Notes under the pieces: generated by a model
What the model was told of the DNA's origin: nothing
The model's database searches: none
The model's input: the letters and a program-made list of their open reading frames with translations, nothing else
Source of the DNA: Siphonodentalium dalli
Taxonomy: Eukaryota > Mollusca > Scaphopoda > Gadilida > Siphonodentaliidae
Reading direction: 5' to 3'
Assembly: GCA_032622095.1 (NCBI GenBank)
Contig: CP136064.1
Span: forward strand, 260,131,863 to 260,195,862
DNA length: 64,000 nt
Shown: piece by piece, positions 33,077-44,134 of the stretch
How positions within the stretch are numbered: the stretch's first letter is position 1
Layout: every line of letters begins with the position of its first letter
Program-made: the position numbers and the translations under genes

Positions 33077-33662
33077 CTACACAAGGAAGAGTGCTGGCCC
33101 CAACACTGAGCCCTGGGGGATCCCGCTGGTAACCTCTGCCACTGATATTGTTCCGTTGACTCCGACTGCTTGCCTCCGGTTTGTCAGAAAGTTCTGTAGC
33201 CATTGATGGATGTTGCCCCTGATTTTATATGTGTGTAATTTTTCCATAAGTCGCTTATGTGGGACGGTGTCAAAGGCTTTTCTGAAGTCGAGGTAAATTA
33301 CATCAATGTTATGTCCTTCGTCTGTGGATCTGGTGAAGTCATCCTGTACCTCCAATAGTTGTGTGACGCATGATCGCTTTGCCTGGAAACCATGTTGGTG
33401 TTCTGAGAGTATGTTGTTAGTCTCTATGTATTCCATGAGTTTATCCCTGATGATTTTTTCCATTAATTTGCAGATTATGCTTGTGAGGCTGACGGGTCTG
33501 TAATTTTCAACTTTCTTCTTATTCCCCTTCTTGAATATTGGACATACTGTTGCTGCTCTCCAGTCTGCTGGGACGTCCCCCGTGGCCAGGGATCTTGTAA
33601 ATAGATATGTTAGGGCAGGACAGATACTACTTGCCGCTTCTTTTCCATATTCATTTGAAAAT
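33077..33662 (-). pseudogene. LINE reverse transcriptase N-terminal half
   Basis: Minus strand encodes NYRPVSLTSIICKLMEKIIRDKL, then HQHGFQAKRSCVTQLL, VIYLDFRKAFDTVPHKRL (RT motif with the first catalytic Asp) and SGIPQGSVLGPALFLV, stopping at the segment boundary. The next expected residues, YINNI, are found at ~28990, so the two pieces were once contiguous. Upstream coding fades at about 33662. Confidence 0.82.
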
Positions 33663-35378
33663 TGTCTAGATCAAGCCAGAATGAATTGTAACTGACAAAA
33701 CACTTCAATAAAAATGTTAGATTTAATAAAGCGAATACACATTCCAGCAGCATTCAGACATAGCGTATCGAGGGGACTGAACTCTGTTTTACAGTTTGGC
33801 AGATGTATTCAACGATCGTCGAAACAAATATTGAGATACAAGCACAAAACACATCTGACTGAAATTGTCTTCTCAGCTGTTTTATGTGGATCAGAACAAA
33901 TGCAAAAAAACAAACAAAAATCAATAAAAACAAAACAAAGAAGCAAAGCCATATGTCCGCGTCGTTTCTCGAGATATTAGTTAATTATTATTAATATTAA
34001 TTATAATATTAACATAATTTCTCGAGATATTTGTGTGAACGTTTTGTCGAGATATTACGGTTTGGATTATGAGTGCCAAAAGTTCGTTCATTCGACACTG
34101 CGCCTTGATATATTATATGTCGTGATTATAGAAGATATCAGCCACCGGATACATTTCGAAAATTCGGATAGACGAATCGGTATATCATATTAAATATTTA
34201 AAATACGGTCACCATAGTGGACGCCATCATGGCTGGGGTCAAGACATTGTCCTCATTTTCTTCTCTCTTTTTTACATCTGATGAGAAAGCGGGCTGTTTT
34301 GCCACATCTGCCGTATAACAATGTGTTCCTTTGTTGTGTGTTTCAGTTTTAGACACTATAATAACTAAAGTTGTGATCGGCGGAAACTAAAAACAAATTG
34401 GTAAATTCAAATTCAAAACTGAGTTCAGTTTCACTCTGGACTAATTCATGATTCAGAGCCAAAATACGAACTTAGTCTGTATAATAAGCAAATTCTAGTC
34501 GACAACTGAACAGCAATATAACTTTGCCAACAGCGATCTGTCCGGAACAAAATTCAAAGGGACGTTCGAAATCGATTCATGCGAAATAAGGGTCTGAAAA
34601 ATAGCTTAACCAACAAGTACATGAAGAAATAGATGGCCGTTGTCCTTATGTTCATTATTGAAGGGTATCAACGGTGCAGTTTGTCATTATCCATGCCCGC
34701 TAATCCACTGAGCGCGTTGCCGAAAAGTTATGCCGATTCATACGATTGATTATTCCACCATGGATTATGCAGTCTGAATCGTTAATCTTCCTTCATGTGA
34801 CGTCAAAATGAGAATTCGCTTGTCAAAACACTAGTGTTATGTAAACGTTACTGTTACAGTGGAATTAAATATCAAAATCCAGTTAGTCCAATAACATATA
34901 TATATACCAAAGGTTGATAAAAACATGACGGTAAGCATTGAAAAAGGTCAAAGCATTGAAATATATTCTGAAATTCAATATTCAGACTAAAATATTTTAA
35001 CTTTAATACACAATTAGCTATGTCTGTTGACAAAACTATCAATAACATAGATTATCCTATTTCTCCATGTTGTTCTTAGTTGAAATATTTTACAGATTTT
35101 TGCACATTTACCCACTATCTCTTAGAAGATCTGCAATTTGCCGTGATTGAGGCTGGTATACATAACAAGATAGAGTTCTCCTTCGTTGTTCACTCTTGTT
35201 TGCTCCGAATGTTTTCGCGCGGATTTCAAGGGGTGAAGACCTTTCGGGCTAATTTGACCCAGGACTAGACCCCCCCCCCCCCCAAACCACCACTTTGTGT
35301 GCTGATTTCTGTTCTAAAAATAGTACCTAAAACTGTCCCGTGCACATTCGTCATAAGAAATTCTAAATAAAATTGATA
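33663..35378. other. No recognised gene
   Basis: AT-rich DNA with a repeated TTTCTCGAGATAT motif (33964 and 34018), and a C-run at ~35271-35284. No coding or RNA gene could be supported. Confidence 0.5.
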
Positions 35379-35840
35379 TTAACCCTTTACCCAACAAAGC
35401 GGCCAAAAACGCCCAAATAAAGCTTCAACAGCCTAAAATATCTTCGGTATGTCTCAATAACACCATACAAATATGGATATCATTGGAACCGGTTCATTGA
35501 CAACATTGTGATGGTTACGGTTATGCCCTGTGCCAATGCATTCTCTTATATATGCGAGTCGACCATAGGTCGCCTCGCATATATAAGAGAATGCATTGGC
35601 CTAAATAAATTCTTTTTTAACACTTTTTACCATTTTTCTTACATTCTTTAACAATTTTATAATTTTTTTTTACATTTTTTAACATTTTTATAATATTTTT
35701 CTACATTCTTTGACAATTTTATCATTTTTAATATGTGTTAAGCCAATGCATTATCTTATATATGCGAGGCGACCTATGGTCGACTCGCATATATAAGAGA
35801 ATGCATTGGCACAGGTCCGTTCTGTTGGGTAAAGGGTTAA
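35379..35840. mobile_element. piggyBac-like MITE P2, copy 2
   Basis: 462 bp with exact TTAA on both sides (35379-35382, 35837-35840) and inverted ends CCCTTTACCCAACA. Two palindromic modules lie near 35530-35600 and 35741-35810. The left arm keeps a ~140-bp subterminal region that copies 1 and 3 keep on their right arm, so it lies in opposite orientation to them. Confidence 0.85.
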
Positions 35841-36525
35841 TTGATAGAAGCTGTTGCGGACAAGTGCAATTAGTTATTACCCTGGGATCTACATAACGCT
35901 TACTGGGAGGCGATATACCATTACCAACACCGTTAATAAGAGTTGAAACTAACATTGTTATAATGTTTAAATCGATGCTCAGAGAAGATGAAGACCGGCT
36001 ACTTCTATTATAATGACCCCATCGAACACAGTCTTTCTATGTCAGAGAGGTGTGGTTCCTAATTAACGCACAAGGTGAACTTCATTAAAGACATGAATGC
36101 TCACGCAATTTGAAATTCCCGAAATAGAAATCGAAATGAAATTGCGGGCGATTCGATTTACACCACGAAGAACGAAAACGCCTAAATATCGACATGGCAA
36201 CCATGTTACATATCAGTCGAGGGCGTTTCAACAGTGGCAAATTTAATGCATGACACAACATCGATTGCATGGAAACTTCAGAACAGAACAGAATGGTTTG
36301 AGTTTAGTGTTCAATTAATTATCTACACATTTCCCACCAATGAATATGATTCCTTCTGTATTCTCTACTGTATTACAGGGGCTGCGGGGCCGGGGGCACA
36401 TGGGGCACGTGCCCCCCCCCCCCCACGTTTTCCCCAATTATGGTACATAATCTTCCAATACTAAATACATTGGAGAAAATAAAAAAAATTCCCCAAGAAA
36501 ACATTCCATTAGTAGACAAATGTGT
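35841..36525. other. No recognised gene; G/C-rich transposon-like end
   Basis: Mostly unassigned. At 36378-36425 a run resembling a hAT terminus (CAGGGGCTGCGGGG) is followed by the palindrome GGGGCACGTGCCCC and a C-run. No second end was found. Confidence 0.4.
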
Positions 36526-37010
36526 TTAAAGGTACTCAATCCGATAAAACTCCTCAATTACTATTTCAATGGCTTCGGGGGTCAAAAATATTTGATTCGA
36601 GTTGAGGAAGTCACCCATCAAAGCTCAGATTTGTTAGATATCGATTTTAGAAATCTATTATTTTTCATTATCGGGAATTCTTTCTGGCCCAGAAGACAGG
36701 CAAAATTTCGTTATTATTACCACTTGATTATAGAGTTATCCATCCTTGTCTGTTTGAATAGAGTTTTGGCGTAAAATCTCGAGCAGGTTACCAAATTGAC
36801 GGCAGTTATTAGTACTCATCTCGAGCAATTAACAAATTTCAAAAATCAATATCTAATAACTCTGAGCTTTGTTTGATGGGTTCCTCGACTCGAATCAAAT
36901 ATTTTTTACCCCCAAAGCCAAAGACATAGTAATATAGGACCCTCTGATCGGATTGTTGTTGTTGGAATCTGTTGAGATGGGGACCCTCTTTACGGATTGA
37001 GTACCTTTAA
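36526..37010. mobile_element. TTAA MITE, family T, copy 2 (cleanest)
   Basis: Bounded by TTAA. Both ends read TTAAAGGTACTCAATCCG in inverted orientation with no mismatch. 485 bp including the TTAAs. Interior halves are partly inverted copies of each other (CGAGTYGAGGAA and TTCCTCGACTCG). This copy defines the family termini. Confidence 0.88.
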
Positions 37011-37306
37011 TCTGATCAGTTATGCCACTATGGCTATGGCTAGCAAGATAGATAGTTAATCCCTTGGTCAGTATTAACACTGTGTCTGAGTAATTTCCCT
37101 CTGGGAATTTAACTACAGACTTTGAGTTCATTGTAGAGCTCAGGTCTTCTGGGGGCACCATCATAGCCATGTCTTGGACGCAGCAACTTGTCTAATTAAA
37201 ATCACATTCATCATACCAATCAAAGGATTAAATTTGAGTGTCTTCAATAAAAGTGCAAACCTGGGGCTTGGCATATGTACAATTTCATGCCAAGGTGGTC
37301 AAACTC

Positions 37307-37512
37307 TAGTCCAAGTCTTCTCGTACTAAAATCAGCTAAGATATTGGTATGGCGAGATGCTGGATTTTAAAATCCAGCATCTCGCCATACCAATATCTTA
37401 GCTGGTTTTAGTACGACATCTCGCCATACCAATATCTTAGCTGGTTTTAGTACGACATCTCGCCATACCAATATCTTTTATAGCTGGTTTTAGTACGAGA
37501 AGACTTGGACTA
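37307..37512. mobile_element. Foldback element with 9-bp TSD (Mutator-like)
   Basis: GTCAAACTC at 37298-37306 recurs at 37513-37521. The 206-bp insert begins TAGTCCAAGTCTTCTCGTAC and ends with its complement. The left arm runs to a centre at ~37366. The right arm contains three tandem ~39-bp copies (CATCTCGCCATACCAATATC...) where the left arm has one. A 9-bp duplication points to Mutator-type integration. Confidence 0.82.
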
Positions 37513-37521
37513 GTCAAACTC

Positions 37522-39150
37522 CTGATATGATATCATACTATATCAGTTGATGCTGAGTATTCATTGGAATAACTTGACTATGATTTTTTATCAACTCAGC
37601 TAATTCGTTATTACCGATAAATAAGAAGAGTTAGAATAATTATTTTCTACACGAAGTTTACTGTGTACATGCAAGTGTCTGTGTACATATATATTATAGT
37701 GTTATTTAATATTCAAAGTTACTTGTGATTATTGTTTCTTCGATATCAACGGTTGTCGTATGTGGAGTGAATTGGATTATACAGTATAGTTTATACTAAT
37801 TTCATCATAACATTTATGACAAAGGATGCAGGTTTTAGAAGATGTATCAACGTCATATGTCATCTTTCACAAATTGGCTGCAAAAATAAGTGAGTAGCAG
37901 ATCGAGTAGCATCATTTAAACTCTTTCTTATTTTCTACCTCCATAATGGTAGCCACGAATAACATCATACTAAACAATCTTTGCGCTGGCGCACGTTGGA
38001 ACAGTTTTCAATTCATACATGTAGTATATATTTTTTTAATGGTGCCCCCTCCCCACTTTTTTGTAGCTTCTGCCGCCCCTGCTGTCTGACGTAAACAAAC
38101 TACAGAAACACTTACCGATATTCATATGCAGGAGAAGCGAATTGGAAATAGTAAAATAATTAAAATATCTTGGGGTGTATTTTCTTTTATAATCGGGGGG
38201 GGGGGGGGGGGGGTCGTAACAAAATTTGGAGACAGAGGGTTGAAAAAAATAATGTCCGCTACCCGACCACCCACCCCACCGTCTGTGCATTTTTTTTTAA
38301 TTTCCAGGGCAACTTTTTGGGGAATAAAGCCACCCCCCCCCCCCCCCAATTAGTAAATAAAGCAGAATAATATGAAGAAATTTTTTTTATCAACCTGGTT
38401 TTTTCTAGCAATTACTATTACGTATATTAATACAACCCATAACAGTGGAATAGTAGTACTATGATCGGAAGCAAAATCATAAAAAAAAACAGTTCCCATA
38501 GTTATCTGCTTCCAATCTTTTTGCCAACATTTAAATACTTCAGAGTGTATTTAAATATATGCATATGGATTTCATCTTAGGCCTGTAACATTCACCTCAA
38601 TTCAAATGGTGCATGTGCACATAGTGTTCAAGTTTGTTGGCAAATGCACTCCATGTGGCATCCTAATGGACTGAGCAGTATGTCAGTGATTATTTGATTG
38701 TTATATTAATATATTGTATCTCACGTGACTTTGTTATTGAAATCAAGCTTTCCGATTGGTTGGCTACTCGACTCTATTAGTCGTAGTTGTATACTACGCC
38801 TTCAAGTCTCTCCCATCGTGCACTATGCATATGTAGTTTTGACTACTAAAAATAGTAACGAACACTACATCAAACTTTGTTCTGAAACTACTTGTTATTT
38901 CGCCGCTGATCCAAATTAAAGCTTCAGTAAGGCGAACATCAATTGTCTGAACTTAGTAAAAGTTGAAAATAGTAGTTTCCTACTGCTAATTAATTAAAAA
39001 CAAACAAACAAACAAACCTGAACAAAGATGAATTTAAAAATGTTTTTTTTTTTTTTTTTACATTATTTATTTTTATTTTTTTTTTAAATGGTGTTTGCCC
39101 CTTTGGTTTGCCTTTAATTTCTGCATTTGTTCGATACAATATAATAATTA
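37522..39150. other. No recognised gene; homopolymer G/C tracts
   Basis: Contains a ~19-bp G-run at ~38196-38213, a ~16-bp C-run at ~38332-38347, a CAAA microsatellite near 39000 and T-rich tracts near 39040-39085. A stretch at 38705-38780 (TATCTCACGTGACTTTG) is related to DNA just right of the hairpin at 39151-39279, so a larger unit may be repeated here. Confidence 0.45.
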
Positions 39151-39279
39151 GAGCATGACTTGTCGTGAAATACGCCGATATAGTGCATAGTGCGGTTGTG
39201 TAGTTCACTCCGCTTCGCGTCGTGAACTACACAACCTCACTATGCACTATATCGGCGTATTTCACTCCAAGCCATGCTC
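39151..39279. repeat. TC-framed hairpin H1
   Basis: A long hairpin in a fixed frame: GAGCATG-a-CTTG, TC (39163-39164), 44-nt arm, TC (39209-39210), 9-nt core CGCTTCGCG, TC (39220-39221), 44-nt arm, TC (39266-39267), CAAG-c-CATGCTC. The two 44-nt arms are reverse complements with one mismatch. The outer and core segments also pair. Only the four TC dinucleotides fail to pair, because all four lie in the same strand orientation. Confidence 0.88.
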
Positions 39280-39930
39280 TATTTATTAAATATTATATCT
39301 CGCGTGACTTTCTCGCATTCTGATTGGCTGCACACTGCTATACTATTTTACGATAGTACCCCAGTAGGATTCCTACAAGCCTACTATTCTTTTCTATTTA
39401 TAGAAACAAACTCATTTCACGAAATCGGTTTGCCACCTGAAGCTACGGCCAATCTTAAACTAAGATACCGTGTACGATAGTTGTTGCAATAGGATTAGAT
39501 TTATTGGTGAATTGTAATGATCTTACAAATATCCGATCATGGATAGCCAATGTATTTGATAGTTTGTCCGTTTGGTTGGCAAGCGGCCAGTCCTAATTTT
39601 GTAATGCATTGCAGCGGAAGAAATAACTTCCGCTCATTTCAGTTTTAATCGAAGTTAAGCCAGTTAACTTCTACAATTTCGCCAAAATATCTTTGCTAAT
39701 GACGTATTTATAGCAATAAATGCATGAACCATGAAGAGGTGTTGTTAGATGTAACTAATAACATAGCTATGCCCCCCCCCCCCCACCCTGCCATCGTCAA
39801 CAGAGATTGCCGTAAATTGTAAAATCTGAGACCGATTTCCAAAATTCACGGTAAATAAAAATGTGACAAAATCAGACACAGATATTGTGTGAGAATTGGC
39901 ACCAATGTTCGATAAAATATAATAAATAAT

Positions 39931-40055
39931 GAATGTCTTGTCGTTGACACTGCCAAAATAGTGGTCCTCGATGATGAATAGTCCACTCGCCTGCGGCTCG
40001 TGGACTATTCCTCCTCGAGGACCACTATTTTGTCATAGTCAACTCCAAGCCATTC
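39931..40055. repeat. TC-framed hairpin H2
   Basis: Same frame as H1 with identical spacing: CTTG, TC (39941-39942), 44, TC (39987-39988), 9-nt core GCCTGCGGC, TC (39998-39999), 44, TC (40044-40045), CAAG. Its arms pair at 40 of 44 positions. They match the H1 arms at only about 24 of 44 positions, so the arms have changed together. About 20 bp left of H1 and H2 are homologous (TTCGATAMAATATAATAA), showing common descent. Confidence 0.88.
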
Positions 40056-40803
40056 AGTATCTATATAATAATTTGCTACTGCTGACATGCGGATGTCACA
40101 TTGTGTTATTCAAAATGGGTTGTTTTATATATGGAGCCATGTATAGGACTACTGGTACATACCTAATGACTTTCAACAGGTCTAAACATAGTTATAAGTT
40201 CATCAACATAAGACAAAGACATGTGCGATATATTGAAAGTGTAATGCACTACCCGTACATATACATGTATGTGCATGGACTGTGACCACACACAAAAGTG
40301 CATGGTAATCGACATGGTGACGTGACATCTTCGAATGCGGGTTTTTGTACAGCGCATATAGGTCATGCTTGGGGCCCTGAGTCCTCCCTGAAAGATGTCA
40401 ACTATTGAAGGTAAAGTGAGAAACAAATGCTAATAATTACCCATGTTTGCATTAATAGCACCCATATAGCACGAATAAGCATCAAATATAGCCATTAGTG
40501 TGTAAAACAAGATGGCTGTCAATGTCACGTGACATCTGTGATGGCGGTATGCGTGGCTCTGAACTTGCGATGCCTTTGTCTAATCATATATGGAGTTCCA
40601 ACAAATTATTCCAAGCATACTTGAGATACAATATTCATACCGTATTTGGTCTACTTGGAATATATACGCCTGCCGTGCTGAGTGGCAGCGAAAGAGATAA
40701 AACAAAATAAGCCAACTCAATATAGTTACACTGACTGTGATTATGTGGCTAACATAATAGGGTGCATTATTTTGCTCTTGGTATTTCAGCTGATAGCCAT
40801 ACC
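40056..40803. other. No recognised gene
   Basis: No supported coding or RNA gene. The open frames at 39971-40285 and 40163-40426 have no domain features, and the first overlaps hairpin H2. Confidence 0.5.
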
Positions 40804-41030
40804 TTAAAGACATATTATGTACTTGTTCGGGTGCGTGAAACTGATACGTTAGTATTCAAGTGCTATGCCAACTGAAGGATTGTAGCATTCTACTAACATC
40901 ACTGAAAATCTCAAGCAAATCGACGGTACCACTCCACAGAAAACATCGCTAAATTGTAAATATTTACTACTCGAATCGGGACGCAACTATCGGCGATAAA
41001 CTAACGAAATCGATTTCGCCATCTAGTCAC
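40804..41030. repeat. Dispersed repeat M, copy 1
   Basis: Matches 56936-57168 in opposite orientation. Shared blocks include TTAAAGACATATTA, GTACTTGTTCGGGTGCGTGA, TGTAGCATTCTACTAACAT and GTAAATATTTACTACTCGA. The TTAA at the boundary hints at a TTAA-type MITE, but the second terminus was not identified. Confidence 0.75.
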
Positions 41031-41252
41031 TGCATTTAATTAATATATAAGAATGATGGTGTGTGTTGTCATTTTAGATATAATATTTGTTAAAATAACT
41101 GCTTTGAACAAGATTATTCTCCATTTCTATTTTATCACCCTACCGGAGTGTTTCACATCACTTTAAAGTAAACATCGTGTGTGTCAATACCCGCTTCTGT
41201 TGCCCAGTGCATGGGTGTGGGTTTCAAGTCAAGTGTCAATCTGTTAGAGACT

Positions 41253-41478
41253 TTAAAGATACGGGCGGCGTTGGCGGTGGGTATACATTTAAAATATTCA
41301 CCTCCGTCAAAAACCGCCATAAACAGAAAGAATAGTAAAATATAGACATACCTTGTTCTTATACCAATCAGAAATATGGCATAAACAGTATGTTATTGTC
41401 AATTATTTTTCCTTTGTTACGTAAACAAAAGCAAAACACGTTACGTTGCCTGGCTTTTGTTTAGATCCGAATATGGTA
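41253..41478. repeat. Dispersed repeat N, copy 1
   Basis: About 80-85% similar to 60489-60722 in the same orientation. Shared blocks include AAAATATTCACCTCC, AAAACCGCCATAAACAGAA, ATAAACAGTATGTTATTGT and GTTTAGATCCG. Both start near TTAAAGA(T/C)ACGGG. No coding capacity. Confidence 0.75.
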
Positions 41479-42298
41479 AACATTGTAGTCTATATACCTC
41501 TAGATATTTACTATGATAGTGGTACGATTTCTCTGATATAACGAAGATTTTTTTTAGATTTATTGTAAAAATAGCGCAATATATATAATGGAGGTGATTA
41601 TATAATATAGGTTTGCGTTTTGTGGAAATAGGCGACAGAAAAGTGTTTATCAATGCTGAGCCCCTCACCAAACCCCATCCCTGACTCCAACGGTCCCAGT
41701 TTGGAAAATTTAGACTACACCATCAGACTTCAGCTATATCACAGAGATACATATACATGTTAATTTTATAGCGTACAGACAGACCTACATTCGCAAATAT
41801 GGGTACAGATTAAACCAAAAAAAAGGGCGAATGAGCCATGTAAAAATATAAATCAATGCTTGCTAGGTCGCTGTGATTCCCGTGATTCCCGTCCCCATAC
41901 AAATATGACTGTTGAGAAGGTGTTTGTGCTAATTGATCGCCAAAATCTCCTTAAATCGAATCTTCGATATCCGTTTTTTTAAGTATCCGAGATGAGTTAT
42001 TGGAATAGTTCAGCATCCTAATAGCTTGCTGAAATCGTTTGAAGATATAGAAAAAAACGCTGAAATTTCGAGTAAATTATGACGTATGTTCCCACTCCTG
42101 GCACCGCTCTGCCAACTTAGGACCAAAAACTTAGACTCATGGGGATGGCTATATCTAATTGTTGTAACAATTGGCGGTAAACTGTTTATCAATTCTGGTG
42201 CTCTCCCTGACCCCAACCGCTGAGTCTGGTGGCGCCACTCTCGAAACTGACCGTGGACACCATTAGATTCCTCATGTCATGGAGATTTATATATCTTA
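41479..42298. other. Degenerate repeats, no recognised gene
   Basis: Contains motifs (CCCCATCCCTGACTCCAACGG near 41678, GACCCCAACCGCTGAG near 42210) that recur in the degenerate tandem region at 42590-43210. No gene supported. Confidence 0.4.
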
Positions 42299-42580
42299 TT
42301 AAAGTTACTCAATCCGATCAGAGGGTCCCCATATCACCAATATACAGCAACAACATTTCTTCTATCAGAATCGATTAATTGCTACAAAATAATGCTAACC
42401 ACTGTCAACTATGGTATAAAATTTCTCAAAACGTGTTATTTATCAAAATTCTGTTCAACAAAATATAGCCGTATTATCACTTGAGTATTCACGAAGTTTG
42501 GCCGTATTACCTCTTGTTTTTATAGTTATCCATCTTCATCCGCAATTTTGACCGAGACCATCGGTGTCAATTTTTTATCA
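42299..42580. mobile_element. TTAA MITE, family T, copy 3 (truncated)
   Basis: Left end TTAAAGTTACTCAATCCGAT, then family interior including GCTAACCACTGTCAACTATG and CCATCTTCATCCGCAATTTT. It loses similarity at about 42580 with no right terminus. Confidence 0.7.
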
Positions 42581-42589
42581 ATGTTGCTA

Positions 42590-43210
42590 TCCTCCCCTCC
42601 CTAATATATACCTCACCACAACGACGTCGCCTTTGCGTCATAGCAACATAAAGATGATGATATATAAGTTTGGTGAAAATTAATCAGCAACATTTTTATT
42701 CTCCCATTTTGGTGCCTCTCCCACTCCCCATCCCTAACTCGAATAGGGTAATTTTGTCTTCTTCAGATTCCTCGTATCAAGGAGATCACTGTATATATTA
42801 CTTTGGTGGAAATATGCGACTAAATCATCGTATTAATGTTAGTACCCCTCCCGCCCCCCACCCCTTGCACGAACGGCACCAATTTGGAGTCTTTAAACGA
42901 CGCGATTAGATTCGTCGTATCATGCAGAATAATTAGTATATTAATTTGGTGGAAATCGGTGACTAAAAACATTCTTATACACTTTAGTGCCTCTCCCCTT
43001 TCCCATCCCTGACACGAACGGTGTCACTTTTGGCACCTTTAAACCACAATATTAGCCTCCTCATATCATGGAGATTGGAGATGATTATTATATAAGTTTG
43101 GTGGAAATAAGAAACAAAAAATATATCATTGATGTGTTGCTCCTTCCACCTTTTTTGTCCCTGGACATTAGAATTTTTTACCTTCACCGTTATCTTCCAC
43201 GTAAAAAAAA
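42590..43210. repeat. Degenerate tandem repeat, roughly 170-bp period
   Basis: The phrases TTTGGTGGAAAT, CCTCTCCC...CATCCCT, CACGAACGG and CTCATATCATGGAGAT recur in the same order three to four times with substitutions and indels. An old decayed satellite-like array; no conserved reading frame. Confidence 0.6.
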
Positions 43211-43601
43211 CATGCCATTTTTGTACCCCTTTGTGGCCGTCTAGATACAGTAGATGGTCCACCGTTAATTTCTGTAGCGGGCGTACAGACAGACATATGG
43301 CAAATAAAGATATATTAAAATAGATATATGTATTCTGCGTACTTAACAATTACTTAAGTATCCCGCGAAGCACGGCGCCTATTCATCACTAGTGAGATAT
43401 AAGGAAATATGTAATGGCTTCTTAATGATATCATAGGGATTTCATGTGATATCAGGAAATATGGAATTACTTTTAAAATTATATGTTAGCGGTTTCGTGT
43501 GATAGATCAATATACGTTCTTTTGCTCAATTTATGGCCAAAAACTTCGATGTGGGTTCATGGGTAATAACATAAACTGTATAAAAGCCTGTAAAACTGTC
43601 G

Positions 43602-44070
43602 TTAAAGATGCATAATCAGAGTAAGCGCCCCTCAATTACTATTGATTTGGATTCGGGGTAAAAAATATTTGATTCAATTCGAGAAACCCACATATCATAT
43701 AGCTCAGAGTTATTAGATATCGATTTTTGAAATCTATTATTTTTCACCATCGAGACTTAATAGTGGCCCAGTAAAAAGTGGACGAGCCGACAGTCTCGGA
43801 CCAAATTGCGGATGAAGATGGATAACTCTGAACTCAAGAGGCCTTGTGTTGATAATAAGGCCAAATTGCGTCAAACAATATGTTGATAAATAACACGTTT
43901 CGGGAAATTTTATACTATAGTTGACAGTGGTTAGCATTTATTTTGGGCAAATAATCGATTCTGATAACTAAAGCGGCATTTCTTAAACAAATTGTTGTTG
44001 TTGTTGTTGTTGTTGTTGTCGTTGGAATCTGATCATATGGGGACCATCGAATCGGAATGAGTACCTTTAA
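43602..44070. mobile_element. TTAA MITE, family T, copy 4 (inverted)
   Basis: 469 bp with TTAA at both ends. The right terminus is GAGTACCTTTAA. Orientation is opposite to copy 3. Carries an expanded GTT microsatellite (~43993-44019) at the place where other copies have two or three GTT units. Confidence 0.82.
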
Positions 44071-44134
44071 CATGTACATATAAACATAGATCTACTTTGT
44101 TCTTATTCTTATTATTACATAATAACTCTCCAAT

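Noticed and set aside
38196-38347. G-run and C-run as ends of one hAT element
   Set aside because: The sequences inside the runs do not match in inverted orientation, and no 8-bp duplication is present.
38036-38370. Glycine- and proline-rich frames on both strands
   Set aside because: Translations of G-runs and C-runs.
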